Positions 1 to 5,875 of a DNA stretch of 7,293 nucleotides are shown piece after piece. The position numbers and the translations under genes are program-made. The DNA comes from Ramlibacter sp. (GTDB lineage: Bacteria; Pseudomonadota; Gammaproteobacteria; Burkholderiales; Burkholderiaceae_C), in contig JANXVP010000436.1 of the NCBI GenBank assembly GCA_025351615.1, positions 1-7,293 of the forward strand. The letters run 5' to 3'. Positions within the stretch are counted from its first letter, which is position 1; every line of letters starts with the position of its first letter. Below the pieces are notes generated by a model, which was given only the letters and a program-made list of their open reading frames with translations, was not told where the DNA came from and searched no databases.

Positions 1-1
1 C

Positions 2-616
2 GAGGACAACCCGTACGGCGACCTGTGGTTCGAGCGGCCGCCGCCGTTGCCGCTGTCCGCCCGCAATCCCGATGGCTGCATCTACCTCGGCTCGTTTTCG
101 AAGGTGCTGGCGCCGGGCTTGCGGCTGGGTTTCCTGGTCGCGCCCAAGCCCCTCTACCCCAAGCTGCTGCAGGCCAAACAGGCGGCCGACCTGCACAGCC
201 CCGGCTTCAACCAGCGCATGATCGCCGAGGTGATGAAGGACGGATTCCTGGACCGGCATGTGCCGACCATCCGTGCGCTGTACAGGGCCCAGCGCGATGC
301 GATGCTGGCGGCCCTCAAGCGCGAGATGGCCGATCTCGACGTGCAATGGAACACGCCCGATGGCGGCATGTTCCTGTGGCTGCGGCTCCCACATGGCGTG
401 GACGCCACCCAACTGCTGCCGCGGGCCGTCGACAAGGGCGTGGCTTTCGTGCCGGGCGCGGCATTCTTCGCGGGGCCGGCGGATCCGCGAACAGTGCGGC
501 TGTCCTTCGTCACCGCCGGCACCAGCGAGATCGACAGGGGCATTGCGGCGCTCGCCGCCGCGATTCGTGAGACGCCGGCGCTCGCCGCCGCGATTCGTGA
601 AACTCCGCAGCGGTAA
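2..616 (+). CDS. PLP-dependent class I/II aminotransferase, LysN/MocR-type (5' partial)
   Basis: This is the C-terminal 204 residues of a fold-type I aminotransferase; the start lies before the window. The visible part opens with EDNPYGDL, which carries the Asp and Tyr that contact the pyridoxal ring and phenol oxygen in this family. SFSKVLAPGLRLGF follows, with the Schiff-base lysine encoded at 101-103 and the phosphate-contacting arginine downstream. Near the end, VRLSF holds the arginine that normally binds the substrate alpha-carboxylate. These motifs match 2-aminoadipate/aromatic transaminases (LysN, Aro8-like) and the catalytic domain of MocR regulators; without the N-terminus I cannot tell an enzyme from a GntR-fused MocR regulator. 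The last 20 codons contain a 10-residue tandem repeat (ALAAAIRETP twice). It is probably cytosolic and first in line with the next four genes. The substrate is unknown. Confidence 0.9.
   Translation, partial: EDNPYGDLWFERPPPLPLSARNPDGCIYLGSFSKVLAPGLRLGFLVAPKPLYPKLLQAKQAADLHSPGFNQRMIAEVMKDGFLDRHVPTIRALYRAQRDAMLAALKREMADLDVQWNTPDGGMFLWLRLPHGVDATQLLPRAVDKGVAFVPGAAFFAGPADPRTVRLSFVTAGTSEIDRGIAALAAAIRETPALAAAIRETPQR
548..607 (+). repeat. 30-bp in-frame tandem duplication at the end of the aminotransferase gene
   Basis: Two direct copies, 548-577 and 578-607, match at 28 of 30 positions, with 25 consecutive identical bases. Both differences are at third codon positions and silent (GAG/GAA and ACG/ACT), so each copy encodes ALAAAIRETP. 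The repeat sits in the terminal helix just before the stop codon and keeps the frame. Confidence 0.93.
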
Positions 617-625
617 GGCGGCACC

Positions 626-1246
626 ATGCTGAAAATCTGGGGCCGCCTCACCTCCATCAACGTGCGCAAGGTGGTGTTCACCGCGCAGGAACTTCAACTT
701 CCCTTCGAACGGGTGGACGCTGGCCTGCAGTTCGGCGTGGTCCGGTCACCGGAATACCTGGCGAAAAATCCGAACGCCCTGGTGCCGACGCTCGAGGACG
801 GCGACCTGCGGCTCTGGGAGTCCAACGTGATCGTGCGCTACCTGTGCGCAAAGCATTCGCCCGGTGTCCTGTATCCGCTGGATTTGCCCCGCCGCTTCGA
901 TGCTGAGCGCTGGATGGACTGGCAGCAGACCACCCTCAGCCCAGCGGGGCGCAACGGCTTCATCCAGTGGTTTCGTACGCCCGCGGCCCAACGCAGCATG
1001 GACTTGATCGCGCAGTCGACGTCAGCCACAGAGGCGCTGATGGCGATGCTGGACGACCACCTGGCGCGCCAGCCGTTCATGTCTGGCGACCGCTTCACCA
1101 TGGCCGACATCCCGATCGCTTGCGAGTTGCATCGCTGGCAAGCCTTGCCGCAGCCGCGCCCCGAGCGCAGGCACCTGAAGCGCTGGTATGACGCGATCGA
1201 TGCGCGGCCGGCCGCCCGCGGCGTTTTCGACCTTGCCCTGTCCTGA
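626..1246 (+). CDS. Glutathione S-transferase family protein
   Basis: A 206-residue protein of normal length for a cytosolic GST. Residues about 1-80 form the thioredoxin-like domain: the SxN segment after strand 1 (Ser10, Asn12) is the usual catalytic/GSH-activating position in theta/beta-like bacterial GSTs, NALVPTL carries the cis-proline turn, and the Glu-Ser pair in WESNVIVRYL is the classic gamma-glutamyl-binding site. Residues about 90-206 form the helical domain, with FTMADI supplying the conserved N-capping box and Asp. The ATG has AAGGCGG (615-621) at good spacing, overlapping the preceding stop, and lies 9 nt after that stop, so it is probably co-transcribed with the aminotransferase. 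It may conjugate or isomerise an intermediate, or use glutathione as cofactor in the same pathway; the sequence does not name the substrate. Confidence 0.92.
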   Translation: MLKIWGRLTSINVRKVVFTAQELQLPFERVDAGLQFGVVRSPEYLAKNPNALVPTLEDGDLRLWESNVIVRYLCAKHSPGVLYPLDLPRRFDAERWMDWQQTTLSPAGRNGFIQWFRTPAAQRSMDLIAQSTSATEALMAMLDDHLARQPFMSGDRFTMADIPIACELHRWQALPQPRPERRHLKRWYDAIDARPAARGVFDLALS

Positions 1247-1252
1247 AATAAT
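1247..1252 (+). promoter_or_regulatory. Candidate -10 element (AATAAT) 7 nt before the PhzF-like start codon
   Basis: AATAAT matches five of six bases of the TATAAT consensus and lies just after the GST stop codon. Exactly 7 nt (CCCTGCA) separate it from the ATG at 1260, so transcription would begin at or next to the start codon. The start codon also lacks a recognisable Shine-Dalgarno sequence. No good -35 box is present; TTTTCG at 1224-1229 is the best placed and is weak. Confidence 0.3.
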
Positions 1253-1259
1253 CCCTGCA

Positions 1260-2144
1260 ATGACACCCACCTCCTCTCGACAATCCCGGGACCGGCGGTT
1301 TTGCCAGGTCGACGTCTTCACCGCGACGGCCTACCGGGGCAATCCGCTGGCCGTCGTGCTCGACGGCAGCGGCCTGGACGAGGAAGCGATGCAGCGCTTC
1401 GCGCGCTGGACCCACCTCTCCGAGACCACCTTCCTGCTGCCGCCGACGCTGCCCGAAGCCGACTACGGCGTTCGAATCTTCACGCCCGGGGGCGAGCTGC
1501 CGTTCGCCGGCCACCCCACGCTCGGCAGCTGCCACGCGTGGCTCGAAGCAGGCGGCGCTCCAGGGAGGGACGACGTCATCGTGCAGGAGTGCCAGGTGGG
1601 CCTGGTCCAGATCCGGCGTGACGCACCGCGCCTGGCTTTTGCAGCGCCGCCAGTCACGCGCACAACGCCCATCCCCGCCCTTGTCGCCCAGGTCGTGGAC
1701 GCGCTGGGACTGCAAGCGGCGCAAGTCATCGAGGCGCGAATGCTGGACAACGGACCCGTCTGGATGGGCCTGCTGCTGGATCAGCCGGATAGCGTGCTGC
1801 GGCTCGCGCCCAATCACCCGGCCCTTGCGAAGCTGGGATACAAGGTGGGTGTCGCAGCGATCTACGGTTCGCCGCCAACAGGGGCGGCTACACCGTCGCC
1901 ATCTCTGGAGGTGCGGGCTTTTGCGGCGCCGATCGGCATCGACGAAGACCCGGTCACCGGCAGCCTCAACGCCAGCCTGGCGCAGTGGCTGATCGCTGAC
2001 GAGCACCTGCCGACGGCATACATCGCAGCGCAGGGAACCTGCCTGGATCGGGCCGGCCGCGTGCACATCGAGTGCGATTCTTCCGGCCAGGTGTGGGTCG
2101 GCGGCGAGTCGGTGTCCTGCATCCGCGGAAAGGTGTCGCTGTGA
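1260..2144 (+). CDS. PhzF-family isomerase/epimerase-like protein
   Basis: A 294-residue protein with the PhzF (phenazine biosynthesis-like) fold of two pseudo-symmetric diaminopimelate-epimerase-like halves. The opening QVDVFTATAYRGNPLAVV is the family's N-terminal signature. Glu55 in HLSETTF, His85 in FAGHPT, and Asp230 and Ser235 in DPVTGS correspond to E45, H74, D208 and S213 of PhzF, so the acid/base machinery looks intact. I start it at the ATG at 1260; a more upstream in-frame ATG at 1188 would run deep into the GST gene and precede the family's usual first strand. It lies 13 nt after GST and overlaps the next gene by 4 nt. Most PhzF homologues outside phenazine clusters have no known substrate, and no other phenazine gene is present, so a small-molecule isomerisation in amino-acid catabolism is more likely. 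Confidence 0.92.
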   Translation: MTPTSSRQSRDRRFCQVDVFTATAYRGNPLAVVLDGSGLDEEAMQRFARWTHLSETTFLLPPTLPEADYGVRIFTPGGELPFAGHPTLGSCHAWLEAGGAPGRDDVIVQECQVGLVQIRRDAPRLAFAAPPVTRTTPIPALVAQVVDALGLQAAQVIEARMLDNGPVWMGLLLDQPDSVLRLAPNHPALAKLGYKVGVAAIYGSPPTGAATPSPSLEVRAFAAPIGIDEDPVTGSLNASLAQWLIADEHLPTAYIAAQGTCLDRAGRVHIECDSSGQVWVGGESVSCIRGKVSL

Positions 2145-2821
2145 CGGTCGTTTCGCGCGTCGATCATCTCGTCGTCGCCGCCGATTCGCTGGCGCAAGGC
2201 ATGGCCTGGTGCGAAGACACGCTATTCGTCACCCCGCGGGCGGGTGGAGACCATCCCCTGATGGGAACGCACAATGCGGTCCTGCGCATCTCGACGCCGG
2301 CATTCGCGCGCGCCTACCTCGAAATTATTGCGATCAATCCCGCTGCGGCGGACCCCCGCCGCCGGCGCTGGTTCGACCTGGACGACCCCGCCCTGCGCGA
2401 ACGCGTCCGCCAGCAGCCCAGGCTGGTGCATTTCGTCGCCGACTGCGTACCGGCCATTGCCGGCAGCCGGGCGCTCGACTCTCTGGGCATCGACCGGGGT
2501 CCGCTGCTGGCGGCGCAACGTGAAACGGCCGGCGGCCTCCTGCAATGGAAGATCACCGTCCGCGAGGACGGCCAGCGGCTGTTTTGCGGCGCGCTGCCGA
2601 CGCTGATCGAATGGGGCGACGCCCATCCGGCGGACAGCCTGCCGGAATCGGGCCTGGAGCTGCTGTCCGTGATGGCGACGCATCCGCGACCGGACGACCT
2701 GTTTGCGGCTTACAAGGCGATCGGGCTGGAGCAGGTCGGGGTCGAGGCCGGGTCGCCCAACCTGGCTGCGACCTTGCTGACACCCTTGGGCGTCGTGACG
2801 CTCGAATCGATGGGCCTGTAG
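2141..2821 (+). CDS. VOC-superfamily protein with glyoxalase-like domain
   Basis: A 226-residue protein if started at the GTG at 2141. That start overlaps the PhzF-like stop as GTGA and is preceded by GGAAAGG (2127-2133) at 7-nt spacing. Upstream in-frame ATGs exist but would put non-conserved sequence before the first beta strand. The opening SRVDHLVVAADSLAQGMAWCEDTL is typical of vicinal-oxygen-chelate proteins of the glyoxalase-like type; His9 and Glu61 (in AYLEIIAI) are at positions that often bind metal. A second module starts near residue 105 (LVHFVADC) and contains LPTLIEWG. Function is unknown: related VOC proteins are isomerases, lyases or dioxygenases, and many are uncharacterised. 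Translational coupling to the PhzF-like gene suggests the two act in one pathway. Confidence 0.85.
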   Translation: MTVVSRVDHLVVAADSLAQGMAWCEDTLFVTPRAGGDHPLMGTHNAVLRISTPAFARAYLEIIAINPAAADPRRRRWFDLDDPALRERVRQQPRLVHFVADCVPAIAGSRALDSLGIDRGPLLAAQRETAGGLLQWKITVREDGQRLFCGALPTLIEWGDAHPADSLPESGLELLSVMATHPRPDDLFAAYKAIGLEQVGVEAGSPNLAATLLTPLGVVTLESMGL

Positions 2822-3802
2822 ATGTTCAGCAGGCAGCAGGCGCGACTTGCCATGGCCACAGTCCACGCCGTGATGCCGCCGACGCCGCAATATGCGTGGC
2901 CCCTGCTGCGCGAACGCCTCGGCACCACGGTGTGGGTGAAGCACGAGAACCACACGCCCGCTGGCGCTTTCAAGGTGCGCGGTGGGCTGACGTACTTCGA
3001 GACCCTGCTGCGGGAACAACCCGCGCTGGCCGGAGTGATCAGCGCCACGCGCGGCAACCACGGCCAGTCGGTCGGGCTGGCGGCACGGCGTTGCGGCCTG
3101 CCGGCCACGATCGTTGTCCCCGCAGGCAATTCCACCGAGAAAAACGCCGCGATGCGGGCGCTTGGCGTGACTCTGGTCGAGCACGGAGAAGACTTCCAGG
3201 CCGCACGTGAATACGCGATCGGCCTGGCCGCCGAACGCGGCCTGCACATGGTGCCCTCGTTCCACACCGAATTGATTCGAGGCGTGATGACCGGCTGGAT
3301 CGAGTTCTTCGAAAGCTTCCCGCGCGGCGACGAACCGCGGGTGGTGTTCGTGCCGATCGGCCAGGGCTCGGGTTTCTGCGCAGCGGCGGCGGCGCGTACC
3401 TATACCGGCGCCAGATCGAAGCTGGTCGGTGTGGTGTCGGCCCATGCCACGACCTACCTGGACTCGTTTCGCCTGCGAACGGTGGTGGAGGCGCCGGTGA
3501 CGACGCGGCTGGCCGACTGCATGGCCTGCCGCATTGCCGATCCGCAGGCGCTGGAGATCATCCTGGCCGAGGCCGACGACGTGGTCGCGGTGACCGACGA
3601 CGAAGTTGCGCAGGCGATGCGGGTGCTGTTCGCCGACACGCACAATGTCGCCGAAGGGGCAGGGGCCGCCGCGCTGGCAGCCGTGATCCAGCAGCAGGAG
3701 CGCTGGCAAGGCCGGCCTGTCGGCGTGGTGCTGTCCGGCGGCAATGTCGACAGCGCGGTGTTTGCGCGCGTCCTGGCCGGCGCGCCCAAGCCCGCAGGCT
3801 GA
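2822..3802 (+). CDS. Threonine/serine dehydratase-like PLP enzyme (fold type II)
   Basis: A 326-residue enzyme with only the catalytic domain and no C-terminal ACT-like regulatory domain, as in catabolic threonine dehydratases. Lys51 in GAFKVRGG is the expected Schiff-base lysine. TRGNHGQSVG holds the Asn loop that contacts the PLP ring and substrate carboxylate, and SGGNVD near the end supplies the Ser facing the pyridine nitrogen. The phosphate-binding loop reads PIGQGSGFCA instead of the usual run of four glycines (GGGG), which marks a divergent subgroup. The expected reaction is PLP-dependent deamination of a beta-hydroxy amino acid to a 2-oxo acid; threonine, serine or hydroxyaspartate are all possible. 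The ATG follows the TAG of the VOC gene with no gap and has only a weak purine-rich upstream stretch, so it likely depends on translational coupling. Confidence 0.9.
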   Translation: MFSRQQARLAMATVHAVMPPTPQYAWPLLRERLGTTVWVKHENHTPAGAFKVRGGLTYFETLLREQPALAGVISATRGNHGQSVGLAARRCGLPATIVVPAGNSTEKNAAMRALGVTLVEHGEDFQAAREYAIGLAAERGLHMVPSFHTELIRGVMTGWIEFFESFPRGDEPRVVFVPIGQGSGFCAAAAARTYTGARSKLVGVVSAHATTYLDSFRLRTVVEAPVTTRLADCMACRIADPQALEIILAEADDVVAVTDDEVAQAMRVLFADTHNVAEGAGAAALAAVIQQQERWQGRPVGVVLSGGNVDSAVFARVLAGAPKPAG

Positions 3803-4687
3803 CTACAGCGCCGGCTTGTCGCTGAGGTTTTTCAGGTTCTCGCGCAGCTGCGGCGCCATCGGCAGCCGCAGGTTGATGTTGTTGGGCGGGATCGGCGCCA
3901 TGAACCACCTGGTGTAGAGGCGATCGAACTCGCCGTTTTTCATCATGCCGCCAATCACGCCGTCGACCAGCTCCTTGAACCGCGGGTCATCCCTGCGCAA
4001 CATGCACGCATAGGGCTCGACTTGCAGCGAGTCGCCCACCACTTCCCATTCGCCCGGGCTTTTCGCCGTCGCCATCAGGCCGTACAGCAGGACGTCGTCC
4101 ATCGCAAACGCCTTCGCCCGGTCCGCGTCCACCAGCAGCATGGCGTCCGAATGGTCCTTGGCCAGCACGATGTCCATGTTGAGCCCGTTGTCGGTGTTGT
4201 ACTTGCGCATGACCTGGGCATTGGTCGTGCCCGTGGTACTGGAAACGGTCTTTCCCGCCAGGTCTGCGTAATTGGAGATGTGGGACGACTTCTTGGCGAG
4301 CAGCCGGGTACCGGTGTAGAAATGGTTGATGGCAAAGGCCACGTCCTTGGCGCGCGTACTGTTGTTGGTGGTCGACCCGCATTCCAGATCGATGGTGCCG
4401 TTCACCAGCAGCGGAATACGGTTCTGCGAGGTGACGGAGACATAGTTCACCTCGAGGTTGGCCTTGCCGGTGCGCCGTTTCACTTCATCGACGATCGCGT
4501 TGCCAAGCTCCACGGAGAACCCCACCGGCTTGCCCGCAGCGGCAATATAGCTGAACGGAACGGACGATTCCCGGTACGCCACGCTGATGCGGCCCGAGTC
4601 GCCGACCTTCTTGAGCGTGTCGTCCGCTTCAGCCGGCAGCGCGGCCAGGGCAAGCAGCATGGCCACCGCGGTGATGTTCAGATTCAT
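3803..4687 (-). CDS. Glutamate/aspartate-type ABC transporter periplasmic binding protein (GltI-like)
   Basis: A 294-residue solute-binding protein of family 3. Residues 1-21 form a signal peptide with a hydrophobic core and a PAEA cleavage site, though its N-region (MNLN) has no basic residue. The mature part matches E. coli glutamate/aspartate-binding protein closely: Arg39 in YRESSVPFSY, Ser87 and Arg90 in TSQNRIP, Ser105/Thr107/Arg112 in CGSTTNNSTR, GTTN at 153-156 and KDH ending at His179 all lie at known ligand-contact positions. Cys103 and Cys228 could form a disulfide. A clear ribosome binding site (AGGAG, + strand 4693-4697) precedes the ATG. Acidic amino acids are the likely ligands. 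No gltJKL permease or ATPase genes are in the window, so it is an orphan here or pairs with a distant transporter. Its stop touches that of the dehydratase gene tail to tail. Confidence 0.92.
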   Translation of the reverse strand: MNLNITAVAMLLALAALPAEADDTLKKVGDSGRISVAYRESSVPFSYIAAAGKPVGFSVELGNAIVDEVKRRTGKANLEVNYVSVTSQNRIPLLVNGTIDLECGSTTNNSTRAKDVAFAINHFYTGTRLLAKKSSHISNYADLAGKTVSSTTGTTNAQVMRKYNTDNGLNMDIVLAKDHSDAMLLVDADRAKAFAMDDVLLYGLMATAKSPGEWEVVGDSLQVEPYACMLRRDDPRFKELVDGVIGGMMKNGEFDRLYTRWFMAPIPPNNINLRLPMAPQLRENLKNLSDKPAL

Positions 4688-4731
4688 TGGGACTCCTGTG
4701 GGGTGTTCAGCGAAGCGTGATGGAAGGATGC

Positions 4732-4761
4732 ATTGTCATCTGTCGCTCGTGGTGCATGCAA
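4732..4761 (-). promoter_or_regulatory. Weak candidate sigma70 promoter for the gltI-like gene
   Basis: Read on the - strand, TTGCAT (complement of 4756-4761) and GACAAT (complement of 4732-4737) are separated by 18 nt. They match the -35 and -10 consensus at 3 and 4 of 6 positions. The resulting leader would be about 40 nt and contain the good ribosome binding site. The -35 part overlaps the self-complementary octamer TGCATGCA at 4753-4760, a possible operator half. This is a pattern match only. Confidence 0.25.
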
Positions 4762-4808
4762 GCGGCCCCGTGCCTCGTCCCCCGTACGACCTGGCGAGCG
4801 CGCTCTTG

Positions 4809-4814
4809 CATAAT
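4809..4814 (+). promoter_or_regulatory. Candidate -10 element (CATAAT) 7 nt before the phosphatase-like start codon
   Basis: CATAAT matches five of six consensus bases and stands out in a GC-rich gap between divergent genes. Seven nt (TGGGGGC) separate it from the ATG at 4822, so the transcript would start at or next to the start codon. The G-run could alternatively act as a poor Shine-Dalgarno. No convincing -35 box is seen. Confidence 0.35.
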
Positions 4815-4821
4815 TGGGGGC

Positions 4822-5493
4822 ATGGGAACGCTCTATCTGGTGCGGCACGGCCAGGCTTCTTTTGGCGCCGACGACTACGACAAGCTCAGCGACCTCGGGC
4901 ACCGGCAAAGCGTGCGGCTGGGCGAGTATTTCGCGCAAAAGGGGATCCGCTTTGATGCGGTGATGGCCGGCACTTTGCGGCGCCAGCTGGAAACCGTGAG
5001 CGGTATCGGCAAAGGCATGGAGCACGAGGGCTCGCACATGCCCTGGGAAGGGCTCAACGAGTACGACAGCGAAGCGGTGATCGCCACCATCCATCCCGAA
5101 AAGCTGCAAAAGCCGACCTCCCCCGAAATGTACCGCGCGCACTTCCGGCTCCTGCGCGATGGCTTGGCGCAATGGATGGCCGGTGTCGTCAGCCCCAGGG
5201 GCATGCCGAGCTACCAGCAGTTCGTCGACGGGGTGACCAGCGCACTGGATCACGTCAAGGCAAACCACCACGGCGGCAACGTGCTGATCGTCTCCAGCGG
5301 GGGGCCGATCTCCACCGCTGTCGGTCAGGTGCTGGGCACCACTGCGGCAACAACGATCGAGATGAACCTGCGGATTCGCAACACCTCGGTGACTGAGTTC
5401 GCCTTCACGCCCAAGCGCCACGTGCTGGTGAGTTACAACGCCATTCCGCATCTGGAGCATCCCGACTACGCGGGCTGGATCACCTATGCGTGA
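4822..5493 (+). CDS. Histidine phosphatase superfamily protein, second catalytic His replaced by Ser
   Basis: A 223-residue branch-1 histidine phosphatase (phosphoglycerate-mutase-like). LYLVRHGQ holds the phospho-accepting His9 and Arg8, TLRRQLET carries the second phosphate-binding arginine, and GLNEYDSE provides Glu80, the expected acid. The usual closing motif V-S/T-H-G-G reads VSSGG here, so the second active-site histidine is Ser159. The C-terminal region (IRNTSVTEFAFTPKRH) is well formed, so the gene does not look decayed. I start it at ATG 4822 because LYLVRHG is always at the extreme N-terminus; an in-frame ATG at 4687 would add an unlikely leader. It is divergent from the gltI-like gene and overlaps the thioredoxin-like gene by 8 nt. 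Substrate unknown, and catalytic competence uncertain because of the missing His. Confidence 0.9.
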   Translation: MGTLYLVRHGQASFGADDYDKLSDLGHRQSVRLGEYFAQKGIRFDAVMAGTLRRQLETVSGIGKGMEHEGSHMPWEGLNEYDSEAVIATIHPEKLQKPTSPEMYRAHFRLLRDGLAQWMAGVVSPRGMPSYQQFVDGVTSALDHVKANHHGGNVLIVSSGGPISTAVGQVLGTTAATTIEMNLRIRNTSVTEFAFTPKRHVLVSYNAIPHLEHPDYAGWITYA

Positions 5494-5875
5494 CGCTATG
5501 CTTGCTGCTTTCGGGAGCGCACGGGTGAGCAGGCAGGACGATGGCCAGCGATGGGTGTTCGGGCTGTGCGCCCAGTGGTGTGGCGTGTGCCGCGAATGGC
5601 GCGCCGCTTTCGATGCCGTTGCCGCGAGCCAACCCGGACATCGCTTCGTCTGGATCGACGTCGAGGACGAGGACGAACTGGTCGGAGATCTCGACATCGA
5701 AACCTTTCCCACGCTGCTGGTCGGCACTTCCAGCCGGGTGCTTTTCTTCGGCACCATCCTGCCTTCACGCGACCTGCTCACGCGCCTATTAACCAGTCTG
5801 GACGGCTCCGGCAACAAGCCGGCCACGCCAGAATCCCAAGCCCTGTTGCACCGGCTGGTCGCGAGCCAGTTGTAA
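5486..5875 (+). CDS. Small thioredoxin-family protein (CGVC active site)
   Basis: A 129-residue protein with a single thioredoxin fold. QWCGVC places the redox pair at Cys32 and Cys35 after strand 1, with an extra Cys28 nearby. FVWIDVEDEDEL is the central strand and loop, and FPTLLV has the cis-proline (Pro75) facing the active site. The tail FFGTILPSRDLLTRLL matches the final strand and helix, after which about 25 residues look flexible. There is no signal peptide, so it is probably cytosolic. The ATG at 5486 lies inside the preceding gene, 8 nt before the end of its stop; a second ATG at 5498 would give a non-overlapping start. Neither has a strong ribosome binding site, which suggests coupling to the phosphatase-like gene. 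The partner protein is unknown. Confidence 0.87.
   Translation: MRDAMLAAFGSARVSRQDDGQRWVFGLCAQWCGVCREWRAAFDAVAASQPGHRFVWIDVEDEDELVGDLDIETFPTLLVGTSSRVLFFGTILPSRDLLTRLLTSLDGSGNKPATPESQALLHRLVASQL

Noticed and set aside
1095..2066. A 323-codon open frame on the - strand opposite GST and the PhzF-like gene.
   Set aside because: Low-complexity Arg-rich translation with no recognisable domain, antisense to conserved genes whose catalytic residues are intact.
1260..2144. The PhzF homologue as evidence of a phenazine biosynthesis cluster.
   Set aside because: No other phz gene is present, and PhzF-fold proteins are widespread in bacteria that make no phenazines.
2222..3709. A 495-codon open frame on the - strand opposite the VOC and dehydratase genes.
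   Set aside because: It lies antisense to two well-recognised genes, and its product is rich in Arg, His and Gln with no family motif. Long antisense frames are expected in GC-rich DNA with strong third-position bias.
4687..4821. An upstream in-frame ATG for the phosphatase-like gene, adding 45 residues.
   Set aside because: The family begins with the strand carrying LVRHG within the first ten residues; the extension has no conserved features and overlaps the promoter gap.
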